Origin: Sciurus carolinensis
Taxonomy: Eukaryota; Chordata; Mammalia; Rodentia; Sciuridae
Reading direction: 5' to 3'
DNA length: 64,000 nt
NCBI RefSeq assembly: GCF_902686445.1
Contig: NW_025920105.1
Coordinates: 1,253,120 to 1,317,119 of the forward strand
The notes under the pieces are model-generated. The model was not told where the DNA came from, did no database searches, and saw nothing but the letters and a program-made list of their open reading frames with translations. Positions 12,578-25,802 of the stretch are shown in pieces. The first letter of the stretch is position 1. Each line of letters opens with the position of its first letter. Position numbers and translations under genes: made by a program.

Positions 12578-12998
12578 GTTTTAGTCAGTTTTCTTGGTGC
12601 TGTAACTAAACAATCTGACCAGCACAATTATAGAGGAGGAAGGATTTATTTGAGTGTTCAAGGTTTCAGGGTCTTAGTCCATAGAAGGTTGGCTACAGTC
12701 CTCCAGATTCTGGGTGAGGCAGAACATCATGGTGGAAGGGCATGGCAGAGGGAAGCAACTTGCATCATCAGGAAGCAGAGAGAGAGAGTTCACTCTCCAA
12801 ATACAAAATATATATCCAAAAGGCATGCCCTGATGGCTACTTCCTCCAGTCACACCTTACCACTTCAGTTACCATTCAATTCCTATCAGGAAATTAACTC
12901 ATTGGGTTAAGACTTAACATAGTGATTTCTCCTTCAAACCTTCTTTCATTGTCTCACATGTAAGTTTTTTGGGGACATCATATCTAAACCATAACATT
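12578..12998 (-). mobile_element. Rodent MaLR-like LTR
   Basis: The plus strand opens ttagtcagttttcttggtgc and ends near acatcatatctaaacc, the complement of a MaLR LTR. The internal order matches the copy at 14191-14625 (subject: tcattgtctcacatg near the end, lacking the U5 region). Confidence 0.6.
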
Positions 12999-14190
12999 CA
13001 ACCCCTGGTTCCCAAAAGCACACTCATCTGACAAGGCAAAATACATTTGGTGCATTTCCAAGAGTCCCATAGTCTCAACAGTTCCAAGATTGCTCAAAGT
13101 TTAACTCCAAAATCTTCTCTGAGGCTCAGGGCAATCTCGCATTGAGTTCCTCTAAAATTAAAAGCAATTTACAAATATGCACCATATAAAGGTTCTGAGT
13201 AAACATATTCTTTTACAAAATTGGAGCTTAGAAAAAATGGATGGGACCAGAGCAAAAGCAAAATCAAGGGAAAGGAAAACATCTGGCAAATAATACTAAA
13301 GGGCAGAACATGCCACAAGACAAACAGACAGCCAGAAATCTCTGTACAAAGCATCCTTGAACAACAGTGACCATGAGAATGGAAGACAAAGGAGTCAACT
13401 CCCATGTTCTAACAACTCCAAGTAGAGGAGAGGTCATTGCAGAAGAGAACTTTGCCTTGCACTTAGCAAAGCATGAGAGTCTCAGAATTGCTTTTTGTAC
13501 TTTGTAATGGTCAACTGTATTCCCCTTATAGTTCATTATCCATACCCATGAGACCTCTATCCACAGCTTCATTCAGCCACAGACTGAAACTATTCAGGGA
13601 ACAAAATTGTTTGTACTGAACATATGTAGGCCTATTTTCCCTTTCACTATTCCCTAAACAGTACAGTATGACAATTTACTTAGCATTCACATTATATTAG
13701 GTATTAAAATAATATAAAGACTATTGAAAGCATACAAAATGATTTGTTTAAGGAATATGTAAATACTCTGCTATTTTATATAAGGAAGTTAACCTTTGTT
13801 ATCCACAAAGGATTCTGGGACCAGTTCCCTGTGGACACTGATGTATAGCTCTAATTGAGCCCTACTGCCTGTGTTAGACAAGAAGAGCATGGAATCATAA
13901 AAAAAATGTGGATTCTTCAAAAGGAGTGAAAATGCTTCTTTCCCCAATTAAGAATTTAATTTAAAACAAAGAACAGGGTTCCTCTGGGCATTTTACACTG
14001 CAAGTATGACTGAGGTATTAACAACAGCTACACTATCTGGCTCTACCTTTCTTATAGGTACTCAGAAGAGAACCTAATTTTCCAAGTCAAGATCTTTAGG
14101 GAGTTTAATGAGCACCTTCATTTCAGAAATAGTACATAATTTTGTCCTCTGAGGCCTACATAAAATGGATGGAAGATCCCTTTCTTGCAG
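12999..14190. other. Unassigned sequence
   Basis: Nothing recognised. Minus-strand frames at 13169-13572 overlap one another and show no domain. Confidence 0.45.
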
Positions 14191-14625
14191 GGGCTTTAAT
14201 TAGCCTTTTCATCACTGTGACCAAAAGAGTTGGCAAGAAAAAAATAGAGAAGGATAAATTTATATGAGTTACATGATTTCAAATGTCTTAGCCTTTATAT
14301 GACTGATTCCACTGCTGTCAGTCAGAAATAAAGCAGAATATTGTGGTGCAAGGTTGTGGAGGAGAAAAGTAACTTAGGGATGGTGACTAGAAAGCAAAGA
14401 ATAAACTCTGCTCACAAGGGACAAAATATAAATCCAAAGACAAGCTCCCAGTGACTCTCCTTCTCTGCACACCCTAACTGCCTAGTGTTACCACCACGTG
14501 ATTTCACTCAAATAGATTAATCCATTAGGCTAAACTCTCCTGTCCCAATCATTTCACCTGTAATCTTTCTTGCATTGTCTCACACATGAGCTTTTGATGG
14601 ATACCTCATATTGAGTCATAATAGT
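14191..14625 (-). mobile_element. Rodent MaLR-like LTR
   Basis: Same family as 12578-12998: gccttttcatcactgtgacc at one end and cattgtctcacacatgag near the other. Minus strand. Confidence 0.6.
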
Positions 14626-15589
14626 CATTAATTAATCCATCAATACTATAGAGTGTAACAGAAAGATACTAAGCTGGAAGGGAAGGAACAGGCAGGGGTG
14701 TTGATATTAACATCTGTACTTGATTACAGAGTTAGATGACACCTGTCTGTTGGATGTCATAGGAAAGAGACACAGATGCCTTTAACAAGTGTCAGATAGG
14801 GTCAAACATTTGGCAAATCCAGAACCTGACCCCTGTTTCAGGCAAAAAGGAAACCCTTTGCAGTCTTTCTTTCCCTACTCTTTAAGAAACTGCAGAGACC
14901 CAAAGGGAATTTGGATTTTATTTGAAAAGTAGAAAAACTTCAGGCTAGGACTATCAACAAACACACTCTTTCTGCCACCCTTCAATTATTTCAGAAGAAA
15001 TGACTGAAAGGGAATAATAGCAAAGGGCATTTTAATCTTTAATTTGTTCACAGATACCTCCACTGACTTTTACTGATTTTTGTTTTCACTGAAATTTCTC
15101 CTTGCTAATCCCATGACTTTAAGATGGAACAACTCTTGACTGGGTTTTTTTTTTGATAGTTTTGCATGAATTCCTGTCTCACAATTGGCATGTACTAACA
15201 CCAACTGCAAATCCCACTACTCTGAACTCTGTGAACAGTATCTGACCCCTGAGAAGACACCATGTAGGCACAAACACATCTGTGCAAACTCTACTACAGC
15301 ATTTTTGGACTTAGTTTTTTGCCCCACTGCTCTGCAGTTCTCAGTCAGGACAATGGTCACACCCAGGGGACACTGGTTCTGTTTAGAGAAAATTTTAGCT
15401 GTTAAAATTTGCAGTATGCAGTGCTAGAATATCTCAAAGGGAGGAACCACTGAGATTACTAAACATACCATCCTACATGGGGAACCCCCTCATCACAGGG
15501 AAGCATCATGTTAATCCTACTGAGGTTCAAGAACCCTGATATAGATCACAAATACTACACACAAAGACACTGTGCATTTTCTAGTTCAT
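14626..15589. other. Unassigned sequence
   Basis: No repeat or gene recognised. An 80-codon plus-strand frame at 15185-15427 is Cys-rich but has no start context or homologue I recognise. Confidence 0.45.
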
Positions 15590-15943
15590 TTTTTATCCCT
15601 GGTGCTTCAAGCACAGTGATTATATCATAGTAGGTGAGAAAGGGAGGAAAAAGTAGAAGGAGAAGGACACATACAGCATATTCTCAGGAACTTCAAGGCT
15701 GGAGGCAGGAGAATTACTAATTTGCAACTAATTCTTTTGATACAGTCTCTCTGTCAAAGAGTTTTACTATCCTTCCAATAGATTTCCAGTCAAATTCCAG
15801 TTGTTGATTTTGAGTAGAAGTCCCTCCTTGAATATCAGACAAGATTTCTCCTAAGTATTTACTACCAACTGAGAAGGTAGTCTTTTCTTCTCTATCCCAG
15901 GCATGCACAATTAGTCATTAAACACTTGACCTGCATGTACACT

Positions 15944-15945
<2 letters not shown>

Positions 15946-15987
<42 letters not shown>
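15946..15987. repeat. (CA)n microsatellite
   Basis: Twenty-one uninterrupted CA dinucleotides. The corresponding position of copy B (about 52990-53035) has only a short imperfect run. Confidence 0.97.
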
Positions 15988-16608
15988 ATCAGAATCCACT
16001 GCTCCATACTTGAGCTGGTGGCTTGGGAAAATCTCATGCTAAATGCAAGAGAAACCTATTGACTTCTGATTCTGTGCATCCAGAGTGTTCTAAGCACTTC
16101 ACTTCCCCTTCCAAGTTGCCATCAGAAAGTATTTAAGCTCCAGGGAGACACAGCATCACACAAAGTGATGTTTTCTACCCTATTCTTTCTACCTGAGAAG
16201 TCTGTCCTTGTCCCAAACATCCTAAGTCCACCCCAAGGCAGAAACCTTCTGGTGACAGATTGAGGATAAAAGACATAAGAGAGGCTGTTGACAGATATAT
16301 ACATTCTTTGCTTTGCTGGCCAAGTTTTATGTCACACTAAAAATACTCCATTAAAATAGAATGTTGCTGTTCTGCAGTCACCCAGAAGTCTGCTTAGTGT
16401 CCATGAAGCATTCAATCTAGAAGACCATAAACACAGGCCCTTGCCTGAGGGAGCAGAGAGCAAGTTTACTAGGAGCACCTGAAGACAAATTCTTACTTTC
16501 TGTGAAAGGAAAGTGCTTCTGTTAACCATGCCATTTACCGTTGATACTGTTTCTTTGAGAGTGTGGGCTTCATTGACCCTGAAGGGAATGACTTCCTAGG
16601 CTGTTTGA

Positions 16609-16617
16609 GTGTGGTGT

Positions 16618-16663
<46 letters not shown>
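16609..16663. repeat. (TG)n microsatellite
   Basis: A nearly pure TG run, with a partner run at 53612-53653 in duplicon copy B. Confidence 0.97.
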
Positions 16664-16664
<1 letters not shown>

Positions 16665-16862
16665 GGTGGGGGAAGATACTAGGACTTAAACCCAGGAGCA
16701 TTTTACAACTTATCTACAACTGTAGTAGCTCCATAGCCTTTTAAAATTTAATGTTGAGTCAGTGTCTCACTAAATTGCCCAGTCTGTCTTCAAATTTGCA
16801 AATCTCCTGCTTCAGTCCCTGAGTCATGTGGATTATAGGCATGTACAACTGCTCCTAGGGCA
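16664..16862 (-). mobile_element. Composite ID/B1 SINE
   Basis: Minus-strand ID part (actaggacttaaacccagga) followed by a B1 part (cattgtgtctcac-like, then ggattataggcatgtacaac). Shared with copy B at 53654-53850, so it predates the duplication. Confidence 0.75.
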
Positions 16863-18322
16863 TTCCCTCCTGGAGGTCACTAAATTCTAGAGATAGTCAG
16901 TTATCTCCCCAGCAGGTTTGCCTTACTCAAATTAGCCAATCTAGTTTACCCCACCACCAATTCTGTCTATTGGGCTCCCACCATCGTAGGCCACTATGTA
17001 CCTACTCTAATCACACCAGATACCAGAGAATCAGGGGTGGCCCTTGTCCCCCAGAATCCACTGAAATTATTGAAACATACTAATCCTAAACCTGCTTATG
17101 CTGCCTCATCTTTTCTTTCTGCACAAATATAATAAAGACTCTTTCTCATATTCTTCATCACCTTCCACAGCCTCTGCCTCCTGACCAACCTTGATACTTT
17201 ACTCATGGCTCTGCATAACTGTTTATAGAAAAACATAGCTGTCTGTCATGGTCAAATCTGCTTCTGTGAGTCTCACCCAGCCCAATTAAAACAAACCAAA
17301 GTACTCTTACAATAGTGGCAAGCCTGCAAAACTTCTTAGAAGGACCAGGCAATGGCATCCATAGCCTGCAACCCTGGGCTCAGGTCATGGGGGCACTCTC
17401 AAGCCTTATGTTTTCTTTTAGGCCATTCCCATCTTAATACTAAGGGGAACAGGAAGGGCTGACTGATGTGGAAAAGGAGGAAGGTCACTGCACTTGAAAA
17501 GCAGTAACTGTGCCTGCACTGTTCCTATTGAACATACTCTCTTCTCTCATAGCTACAAACATGGGTTGCAGAAGAGGCCTGGGAGCAGACAAAAGCTATA
17601 ATACTCTGGAGTAGAGCTAGATTTAGATGTAAGATTCAAATGCTAGTTTTTTTTTCCCATCTCCTCAGATACTGTCTCAATGAACACTTTAAAGCATAAA
17701 AAAGTAAGATCATTTTCTCTTCTGGGTGTGTATATGATCAAGATTAACCTTCCCATGAGAATAAAATAGCCTGTCCCCATATTATGACCTCCTCTCCAAC
17801 CAATTGGTATTATTAGGGCCTGTGACCAGAGCTCTGTCACTCCCAGCATTTTAAGTTGTGGAAAAATCATCAACCTGCCCTGCACAGGAAGGAGGACCTG
17901 TAAAATTCTCAAGAACTTTTCTTCTACAGCATCATGGCCCTTGTTCCATCTAATCAAAGACCTCAGCTGCACATCTCTTCCTGGATTTCTCAGCAAAATT
18001 GGCCTCAGCACACTGACACTTCAGAGACTATGTTGGGACCCAGAGAAGCAGACTGACTGGACTGCGGAGTGCCCTCAACGTGGGCAGAAAAGTGCATCAT
18101 CACCATCTTGTGGTTGTGAGAAGTAATGGCATTAATCTGTGCACCATGCCACAGGATATTGCATATAAGAAAAATGTGGATCTCACAGTGCAGTGACATG
18201 GCTTTCAGATGTTTTTAAACAACAGATTGTCTATTTCTTCCACTTCCAGAAGAGAACTAAAGGTCAAAATGTTTACAGGGTTTTGACTATTAGGCTTGGG
18301 TGTGGTTGAGGGTTTTTAAGAA

Positions 18323-19469
18323 ATTTCCTGACAGAAGAGTATATTTTCCAATATTTTACATACATAGAATAAGCATAACTTGTTCCAGTTAGGATCCCAT
18401 TATTATGCTTGTACATGATGTGGATTTACATTGGGAATAAAAATTATTTCTCAATAATCACATTGAATGTCCATGGCCTAAATTCATCCATGAAAATACA
18501 GACTTGCAAATTAGTTTAAGAAACAAGACCCAAACTGATAGTGTCTTCAAGAGACTCATCTCATAGCAAAGATATTCACAGACTGCAGGTAAAAGGATAA
18601 GAAAAAGTTATAATTCATCTGAATCATAAACAAGCAGGGTCTCTATTCTCATGTCAGATAAAGTGAACTTCAAGTCAAAATTAATCATAAAAAATAGAAG
18701 GGCATTTCATGTTGCTTAAGGGAACAATGCATAAACAAGACAATAATCTTAAATATTTATGCCCCAAATAATGGGGGCACTTACTTGCATCTAATATCTT
18801 TTTACAATTTTAAAAACAGATCACAACAAAGTAATACTATGAGATTTTAGCACACCTCTCTCACCCCTCCATTGATTTTCCAAACAAAAAACTAAATAAA
18901 GAAGCAAAAGAACTAAAAAATACAATTAATAATTTAGACTTAAGAAACATATACAGAGTATTTCATCCTTTACTATCTCAATGCACTTTCTTTCTAGTGG
19001 CCCATAAATTCATCTCTAAAAGTAGACCACATTCTAAGCCACAAAGGAATCCTCAGCAAATAAAAAGATAACAGAGATAATACCTTGCATTCTATCAAAT
19101 CATAATGAAATGAAGTTAGAAAACAACAATAAATTAAAATTTGAAATTGCTCTGACACCTAGAGACCAAATAATACATTATTGAGTAACTAATGGATAGC
19201 TGAAGAAATCAGGGATTAAATTTAAAAAAAAAAACTTAGAGTTAAATAAGAATAGTGACACAACCTATCAAAATTTCTGGGACACTAGGGAGGCGGTTCT
19301 AAGAAGAAAGTTTATTGCATTGAGTGCCTTCTTTAAAATAATAGAAAGTCACCAACTAATAACTATCTTTACATTTCAAAGTCTTAGAAAAAGAACAGAT
19401 CAACACCAAAAGCAGTAGAAGACAGGAAAGAACTAAAATCAGAGCTGAAATTGGTTGAGATTATTATCA
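18323..19469 (+). mobile_element. LINE-1 fragment (ORF2 endonuclease region)
   Basis: From about 18430 the plus strand encodes the start of LINE-1 ORF2 (endonuclease), with many stops and frameshifts: tgaatgtccatggcctaaat, caagagactcatctcatagc, gtcagataaagtgaacttca. The same domain is better preserved at 44673-45386. It interrupts duplicon copy A: copy B joins the flanks directly near 55270. The first 100 bp (18323-18430) are unassigned and may belong to the insertion. Confidence 0.8.
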
Positions 19470-19721
19470 AAGGAGACACTCCAACAGGAATTCCTGGACT
19501 CCTAAGCAATAGGGAATGACTTGTGCTGCCCTTAAGAGCTCAGAATCTGTCTAGCTGGGCTGGAATTGGTCAATCCTAGATGCCTGTCTGCAGGGAATCT
19601 CAGACTTGAACTTACATAAGTACCTCCACTTCAGGACACAGAAGCAATTGTGTCCCAAATGCATAGGTTTCAGGGTCATATATCTAAAGGAATGAATTAG
19701 ATCTGTGCAATAGTATGACCA

Positions 19722-21954
19722 TACTCACGTCTTTTCCTGGAAAAAAAAGGTGTTGTTATACTGATCAACACTAGGATCAAAGTACATAGCCCTTGAGTAG
19801 AAAGAAATGTTAACTGGGATTGGAGATGCTAATTCCATGCTGAGGATACACCAAGAAAAGATCTTAGTTACTATTGGGTTACCTAAAGTAAACCATTTTC
19901 TCCCTCTGGGTATTATAATTTCTATGACATGAATGATCATTATTTTCAGCACCTTTTCAGTGACAGGAATCCCAAAGTATAATTGGCACTTAACTCAAAT
20001 TAATAAATAATGTAATCTCTGTGGTAAAGGTAAAGGTGCTGATGACAAGCAAGTAATAATTAAGATCTCATGAGTTTTAGGACTCAAGGTTTTTCTTCCC
20101 CTCTCCATTAGTATTGAAAATGCATAGTTGGACCCTGCGATATCTGGGGATTTTTGTTTTTCTTTTGTGTAATAGATTAATATGGTCTTTAAAAAGACAT
20201 GAATTTAAGACTAAGGTTACCTTTCTCCACATCTTTGAAGACCTATTCTTTGGGTTAACTCTCATTACTCATCCAGTTACCTGCTTTGGACATTTTCCCT
20301 TCCATTTATAATCATATCTGCTTATAAATATGGAATGTATAGTGCATTAGGAAAGTAAAAATTTATGTAGATTTGTATTTGTAAGCAGGAAATATAAATA
20401 TTACATACAAAATATGAAGTACATTAAAATATGCATGATTAATTCAAAATTATTAATCATAGCCTAATTAATGAGTTAAATACCTGTATCAGATATAATT
20501 GCTTACTCTGAAATTTATCAATTAAAGATCTACAGTTCAATAGTTTAAATGTATTCACAGATATGTGCAACTATCACCTATTTAAGAATAATATTATCAA
20601 TGCAAAGCAAAGACTTCAGTTTTCTTCTCATTATAACCAACTACCCCAATGCCAAACAATTACTATCAGTTTCCATAGCTTTTCCTGTTCCAGAATTATA
20701 TATGTGTAATGGGTGATGGGGTCAAAGTGTTCTCAGTAGCTTCATGCTCATGGTATGATGGCCTCCATGGCAGAAGTGGGGTCTGGGCCTACCTCTCATA
20801 TGCATGGACACATAGTTCAACAACAGAAACTTAGGTTTATGAGAGAAATGATGAGATCTTGTCACACCAGGGAAATTAGTTCACCCACTGGCATCTGGTA
20901 AGAGAGGATGCCCAGTGCTCTTGGAGGCATCAGTGTGGCTACTTCCATCTCACTGAGTTGGTAAACAAGAGATGAAGTGTCCCTGAATTTAAATGTTGCT
21001 TAATATCAAAGTTCTTATTGATACATGGTAAATTTTCTTGATTATATATTTCCATACTCACTGAAAGTCTTTGGACTTATTTCTAGAGAATTTTCTTTTG
21101 TATTTTGTTATGCCACCCGCAATTCCCCTCAGTGCTTGACAAGGATTCCGCTGAGCAATAAAGGTGTTTGCAAAGTCTCATCTCATTGGGAATTTGGGTT
21201 GCAGACTTTCCTTCCTTGCTTGCTTAATATGTGTAGGTTTACTATTAATATTTTATGTGTTTTCCCTGAAAATAGGGGTCTTAACAGAAACAGGGTTAGA
21301 ACATAAAAATCAGACTTCTTATGGAAGTGATTTCAGATTTACTCACTTGCTATGAAACTGAGTAACCAAGATTGCTACGAGAAAATACAAAAACAGATTC
21401 TAGCTGCCAATCCCCTGTTGACTACTCTCAGATGACCTGAAACACATAGGCAAATAATTCCAACCCCATCAGGAAGGAATAACAGGAACAGAAGAAATAA
21501 AGTGTTCCTCCATGTTAAGTTCACACAGTATAAGATGATATCATATATTTGTTAGCTTAAAATGTCTAGCATTTATTAACTACAGCAGTAGTCACACAAC
21601 TGATGTTTACTCAATCCTACTGAACTTGCTTTAACTTTTATGATCAGTTAAACATTAATATGTCTTATTGTTTAGTTATAGGTTATCACAAGTAAATAAT
21701 TACTAGAATAATTAGAATCTTTCATTGTCTAGTCTAGTAATGATCATACAAAATATTATTGTTTTTCTCCTTGTGACTTTTTCCTGTTCTGAAAAAACAT
21801 GTGTAACTGCCTACCTTTTAATGTCTAAAAATCTGGCTGGGAAAAATAAAATTTAGAACTTAGCATCCATTCCTTGAGTTTGTTTTGTTTTATTCTCCAC
21901 CTCACTGATGCCTACTCCATCACCTGTGACCACTATGATCCCTGCTAGGGCTGG
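19722..21954. other. Unassigned sequence
   Basis: AT-rich. The opposing frames at 20077-20311 and the overlapping plus-strand frames at 21025-21355 show no recognisable domain. Confidence 0.45.
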
Positions 21955-22085
21955 ACCCTGGCAGTACTTTTTTGTTGTTCATTTATTTATTTTTGTTCTT
22001 CTGGGGCTTGAACCCATGCTCTCAAGCATGCTATGCAGCACTCTCCCAAAGAGGGATGCTCCAGGTCTCTCCAGGAATTTACATA
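21955..22085 (-). mobile_element. ID-type SINE, diverged
   Basis: Plus strand reads ggggcttgaacccatgctct, caagcatgctatgcagcact, a complement of the ID head preceded by its T-rich tail. Confidence 0.6.
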
Positions 22086-22644
22086 GTTGTTTTGTTTCAA
22101 AATATTTTTCAACAATTTTATGACTGTGGGGGTAGTTTAAATTAGAAGATGTAAAACCAGAAATCCCTCTAGGAAATTTACAATTTTGATGCTTGCATTC
22201 TCAGTGACTTTAAAATTATTAATGTAATTAATAATAATGATATATTACAAAGAATAAATTCTAGTGTCAATATCCTGCAAATGGGTCATTTATGTACATT
22301 AGAGGCTCTGATGTAATGATAGTCAGGCTAATATCACTTGTGCATTATAATTTTTTTTTAAAAATTAAATATTATAATAGAAACTCATGTACTCATTAAA
22401 TGGGTAAAAGTAGCGCAAGTGTTGGAAAAAAAACCTCAATATAAATTAGAAGAACTGTTGGAAATTGTGAAAGATTGATATGTGGTGGAAAATATACTAT
22501 GATTCACTATGAAGTTAATTTAGTAAATAACACAAAGAAAATAAAAATAAACTTTTAACAAAATTGCAGATACACTGGTAGTAGATTCATGTTTCTGGAA
22601 ATCTGTTTTTTCTAAATATTAGACAGTTCTGAGTGCTATTTTTT
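22086..22644. other. Unassigned AT-rich sequence
   Basis: Nothing recognised. Confidence 0.5.
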
Positions 22645-24318
22645 AAGATTCTTTTTTTTAATTAAACAAATGGGGTACAACTTGTTTCTCTGGTTGTACA
22701 TGCAGTAGAGGAGTACCATTTGTGTAATCATACATTTATATAGGGTAATGATGTTTGAGTCATTCTGTTATTTATTCTTCACTCCACCCCTCACACCCCA
22801 CTTTTTCCTCAATAAAGTCCCTTCTTCCTCCATTCTTGCCTCCCTCCCACTCCCCATTATGTATCATTATCTGCTTATCAGCGAGATCATTTATCCTTTG
22901 GTTTTTTGAAATTGGCTTATCTCCCTTAGCATGATATTCTCCAACTGCATCCATTTGACTGCAAATGCCATAATTTTATTCTTCTTTATGACTGAGTAAT
23001 ATTCCATTTTATATATATATATACCACAGTTTCTTTATCTGTTCTTTAGTTGAAGGGCATCTAGGTTGGTTCCACAATCTGGCTATTGTGAATTGAGCAG
23101 CAATGAACATTGATGTGGCTGTATCTCTGTAGTATGCTGATTTTAAGTCCTTTGGGTATAGGCCAAGGAATGGGATAGCTGGGTCACATGGTGGTTCCAT
23201 TCCAAGTTTTCTAATGAATCTCCATACTGCTTTCCAGAATGGCTGTACTAATTTGCAACCCCACCAGCAATGTATGAGTGTACCTTTTCCCCACATCCTC
23301 ACCAACACCTATTGTTGCTTGTATTCTTGATACTCATCATTCTAATTGGGGTGAGATAGAATCTTAGGGTAGTTTTAATTTGCTTTTCTCTTATTACTAG
23401 AGATGTTGAACATTTCTTCATATATCTGTTGATTGTTTGTAGATCTTCTGTGAAGCGTCTGTTCATTTCCTTAGCCCATTTGTTGACTGGGTTATTTGTG
23501 TTCTTGGTTTAGAGTTTTTTGAGTTCTTTATATATTCTGGAGATTAGTGCTCTATCTGAAGTATGAGTGGCAAAGATTTTCTCCCATTCTGTAGGCTCTC
23601 TTCTTCACATTGCTGATAGTTTCCTTTGCTGAGAGAAAGCTTTTTAGTTTGAATCTATCCGAGTTGTTGATTCTTGCTTTTATTTCTTGTGCTTTGGAAG
23701 TCATGTTAAGGAAGTGTGATCCTAAGATGACATGATAAAGAAAGAAATTAAAGAAACCTTAGAAGATCTCCCATGTTCTTGGATAGGCTGAATTAAATTG
23801 TGAAAATAGCCATGTTACCTAAAATGCAATACAGATTCAATGCAGTTCCAATTAAATCCCAATGATGTACCTCACAGTAATAGAGCAAGCCATCATGAAA
23901 TTCATCTGGAAGAATAGGACACCCAGAATAGCTAAAGCAATACTTAGCAGGAAGAGTGAAGCAGGGGGTATCACAATGCCATCACTTCATCTATACTACA
24001 AAGCAAAAGTTAAAAAATGGCATGGTATTGGCACCAAAATAGACAGGTAGATCAATGGTACAGAATAGAGGACACAGAGACAAACCCAAATAAATACAGT
24101 TTTCTCATACTAGACAAAGGAGCCAGAAACATGTAATGGAGAAAAGACAGCCTGTTAAACAAATGTTACTGGGAAAACTGGAAATCCATATGCAGCAGAA
24201 TGAAACTAAACCTCTATCTTCACCCTGCACAAAACTCAACTTAAAATGGATCAAGAACCTTGGAATCAGACCAGAGACTCTGCACCTTTATAGAAGAAAA
24301 GCTAGTTTTAAGAAATAT
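22645..24318. mobile_element. LINE-1 with 5' inversion (twin priming)
   Basis: 22645-23733 is the minus-strand 3' UTR and ORF2 C-terminus; 23009-23308 translates to the ORF2 C-terminal cysteine-containing region ([26 protein letters not shown]). From about 23734 to 24318 the sequence switches to plus-strand ORF2 ([20 protein letters not shown]), covering the portion immediately upstream in the element. This head-to-head arrangement of adjacent element parts is the signature of twin-primed reverse transcription. A possible short target duplication is ttttaaga at both ends. Confidence 0.85.
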
Positions 24319-24779
24319 TAATATAATATTTGAAGAATTTTTAGGAAAATAGAACTCATGTTTACTGGTCATATTGCTATCAATTTAGTTTTGAATTCTT
24401 ATTTTACATTGTTCATCTTTTAGATAATATAAATACCAGATATCATGCAAAATATTATATAACTGCATCTTTTATTTCAAAATGCAATTTTAAAATTTAT
24501 AAATCATTTAAAAAAATTATCTTGCTTTAATGATTACTGATTTCCATTTGAATTACTGACTTGACTGATTCCTGATTTTTTTCTAAGCAGTGCACTTAGA
24601 CATTCCCATTCTAGGCTTGACATGTGTTTGCATATGCTTGTGTGTGTTCACACATGTGACTTCACACATTAGACAGAGAAAATACCAAAAGTAATTCTTT
24701 GAAGATCTCTTACTCTTATTTCAAGAATTAAGTTCTCAAAGATGCCTGCCTACATAAGACACACTACAATTCTTTCTCC
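24319..24779. other. Unassigned AT-rich sequence
   Basis: Nothing recognised. Repeated at 27243-27703 as part of the large duplicated block. Confidence 0.5.
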
Positions 24780-25125
24780 TTTGATAGACTTAGTGATGTC
24801 TCTTCAAAATGTATGCCTTGAAATTTTCATCAACAATGTGTAGAAATTTGAAGACACAGTCCTTAAGGAAGTAATTGAAGTCACACAAGATCATGCAGTT
24901 TGGACCCTGACCTAAATCAGTTGGTGCCCCTTTGAAAAGAGGTGATGCCAGGGATGCACAAGGACAGAAGAAGAACATGTGAGGACACAGCAAGGTGGCA
25001 GCTCTCTGGAAGCCACAGAGAACTCAGGAAAACTTAACCTAACACTCTGATCTTGGACTTCTAACATTCAGAAATGTAAGAAATAAATATCTGTGGTTTA
25101 CACTGTCCTTACTGTGGTGTTTTAT
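24780..25125 (+). mobile_element. MaLR LTR (MLT1-like) fragment, copy 1
   Basis: Contains catgtgaggacacagcaagg, ctgatcttggacttctaaca and gtaagaaataaatatctgtg in the order expected for the 3' half of an MLT1/MST LTR on the plus strand. Confidence 0.8.
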
Positions 25126-25385
25126 TTTGGTAATTTTAACTAATTTACCTGCTACACACCTACAATTCTTTAGCTACCTAGATAGTGCACACCAGAATTT
25201 GTCAGACAAAATAGAAACTAAAAACTGACTTCAGGTGGTCAAAGTACTGAAGTGCTAAAGAAATAATTAAGAAAAAATTGAGCCCCCATAAAAACACAGA
25301 GGACAAATATACAATTTGAAAATATACCTCACATATATGTTTTTAAAAGTCCATAACTTTATCCAGTTGGAGGTTGAAGATTTAC

Positions 25386-25463
25386 ATTTAACTGGTGATG
25401 TAGGTCATGAATAGAGCGCTTGCCTAGCATGTGTGAGACACTGAGTTCAATCTTCACTACTAC

Positions 25464-25498
<35 letters not shown>

Positions 25499-25500
25499 AT
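25386..25500 (+). mobile_element. ID-type SINE with (TAAA)n tail, copy 1
   Basis: Head aatagagcgcttgcctagca and B-box-like gagttcaatcttcact, ending in an expanded (TAAA)n tail at about 25463-25500. Confidence 0.8.
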
Positions 25501-25802
25501 ATTTTAGAGGATTTAATTTTAAAGTCATAAAATAAGGAGATAAAAGAGTTAATTCAATTTTGTGGCAGCACAGAATAAATTCCAAATTAACTTTATTATC
25601 TGTTAAAATGAACCCCTTTACAAAGCTTCACAGATGTAGTCAAAATGTAGTTCTAATAATAATGCAACTTGTGTCCCACCAAAGTTAAACATGTAAACCC
25701 TAATCTTCACAGAATGCTACTGAAGAGCTTAGTCCCCTGGAATGCACCTGTAATCCCAGTGACCTCAGGAGGACTGATCAGAAGTACTAAAAGTTGGAGG
25801 CC

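Larger units (their letters stand above)
15590..19721. repeat. Old duplicon, copy A (partner at 52650-55590)
   Basis: Collinear, same-strand similarity to 52650-55590 runs through 15590-18322 and resumes at 19470-19721. Shared landmarks in order: an A/G-rich start, 'gcatgcaca' motif, a TG microsatellite followed by a composite SINE, an 'accaacctt' block after an AATAAA-like signal, and the 'aggtcaaaa...gggttttgac' block. The shared SINE and microsatellite show that the duplication happened after squirrel SINE insertion. No shared open frame is preserved, so it does not look like a duplicated coding gene. Copy A is interrupted by a LINE-1 fragment (18323-19469). Confidence 0.75.
23265..25802. 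repeat. Near-identical 2.54-kb block, copy 1
   Basis: Almost identical to 26186-28735 at an offset of 2921 rising to 2924 through 1-nt indels in homopolymer-like runs. Covers most of the twin-primed LINE-1, a MaLR LTR, an ID SINE and part of a composite SINE. Substitutions cluster near the ID SINE (25395-25420 against 28320-28345). A 100-N gap lies between the copies, which suggests an unresolved allelic or assembly duplication. Confidence 0.9.

Noticed and set aside
17643..18011. A gene shared by the two duplicon copies (17643-18011 and 54579-54941, minus)
   Set aside because: The DNA is homologous, but the frames differ by indels and stops, so there is no sign of protein-level conservation.
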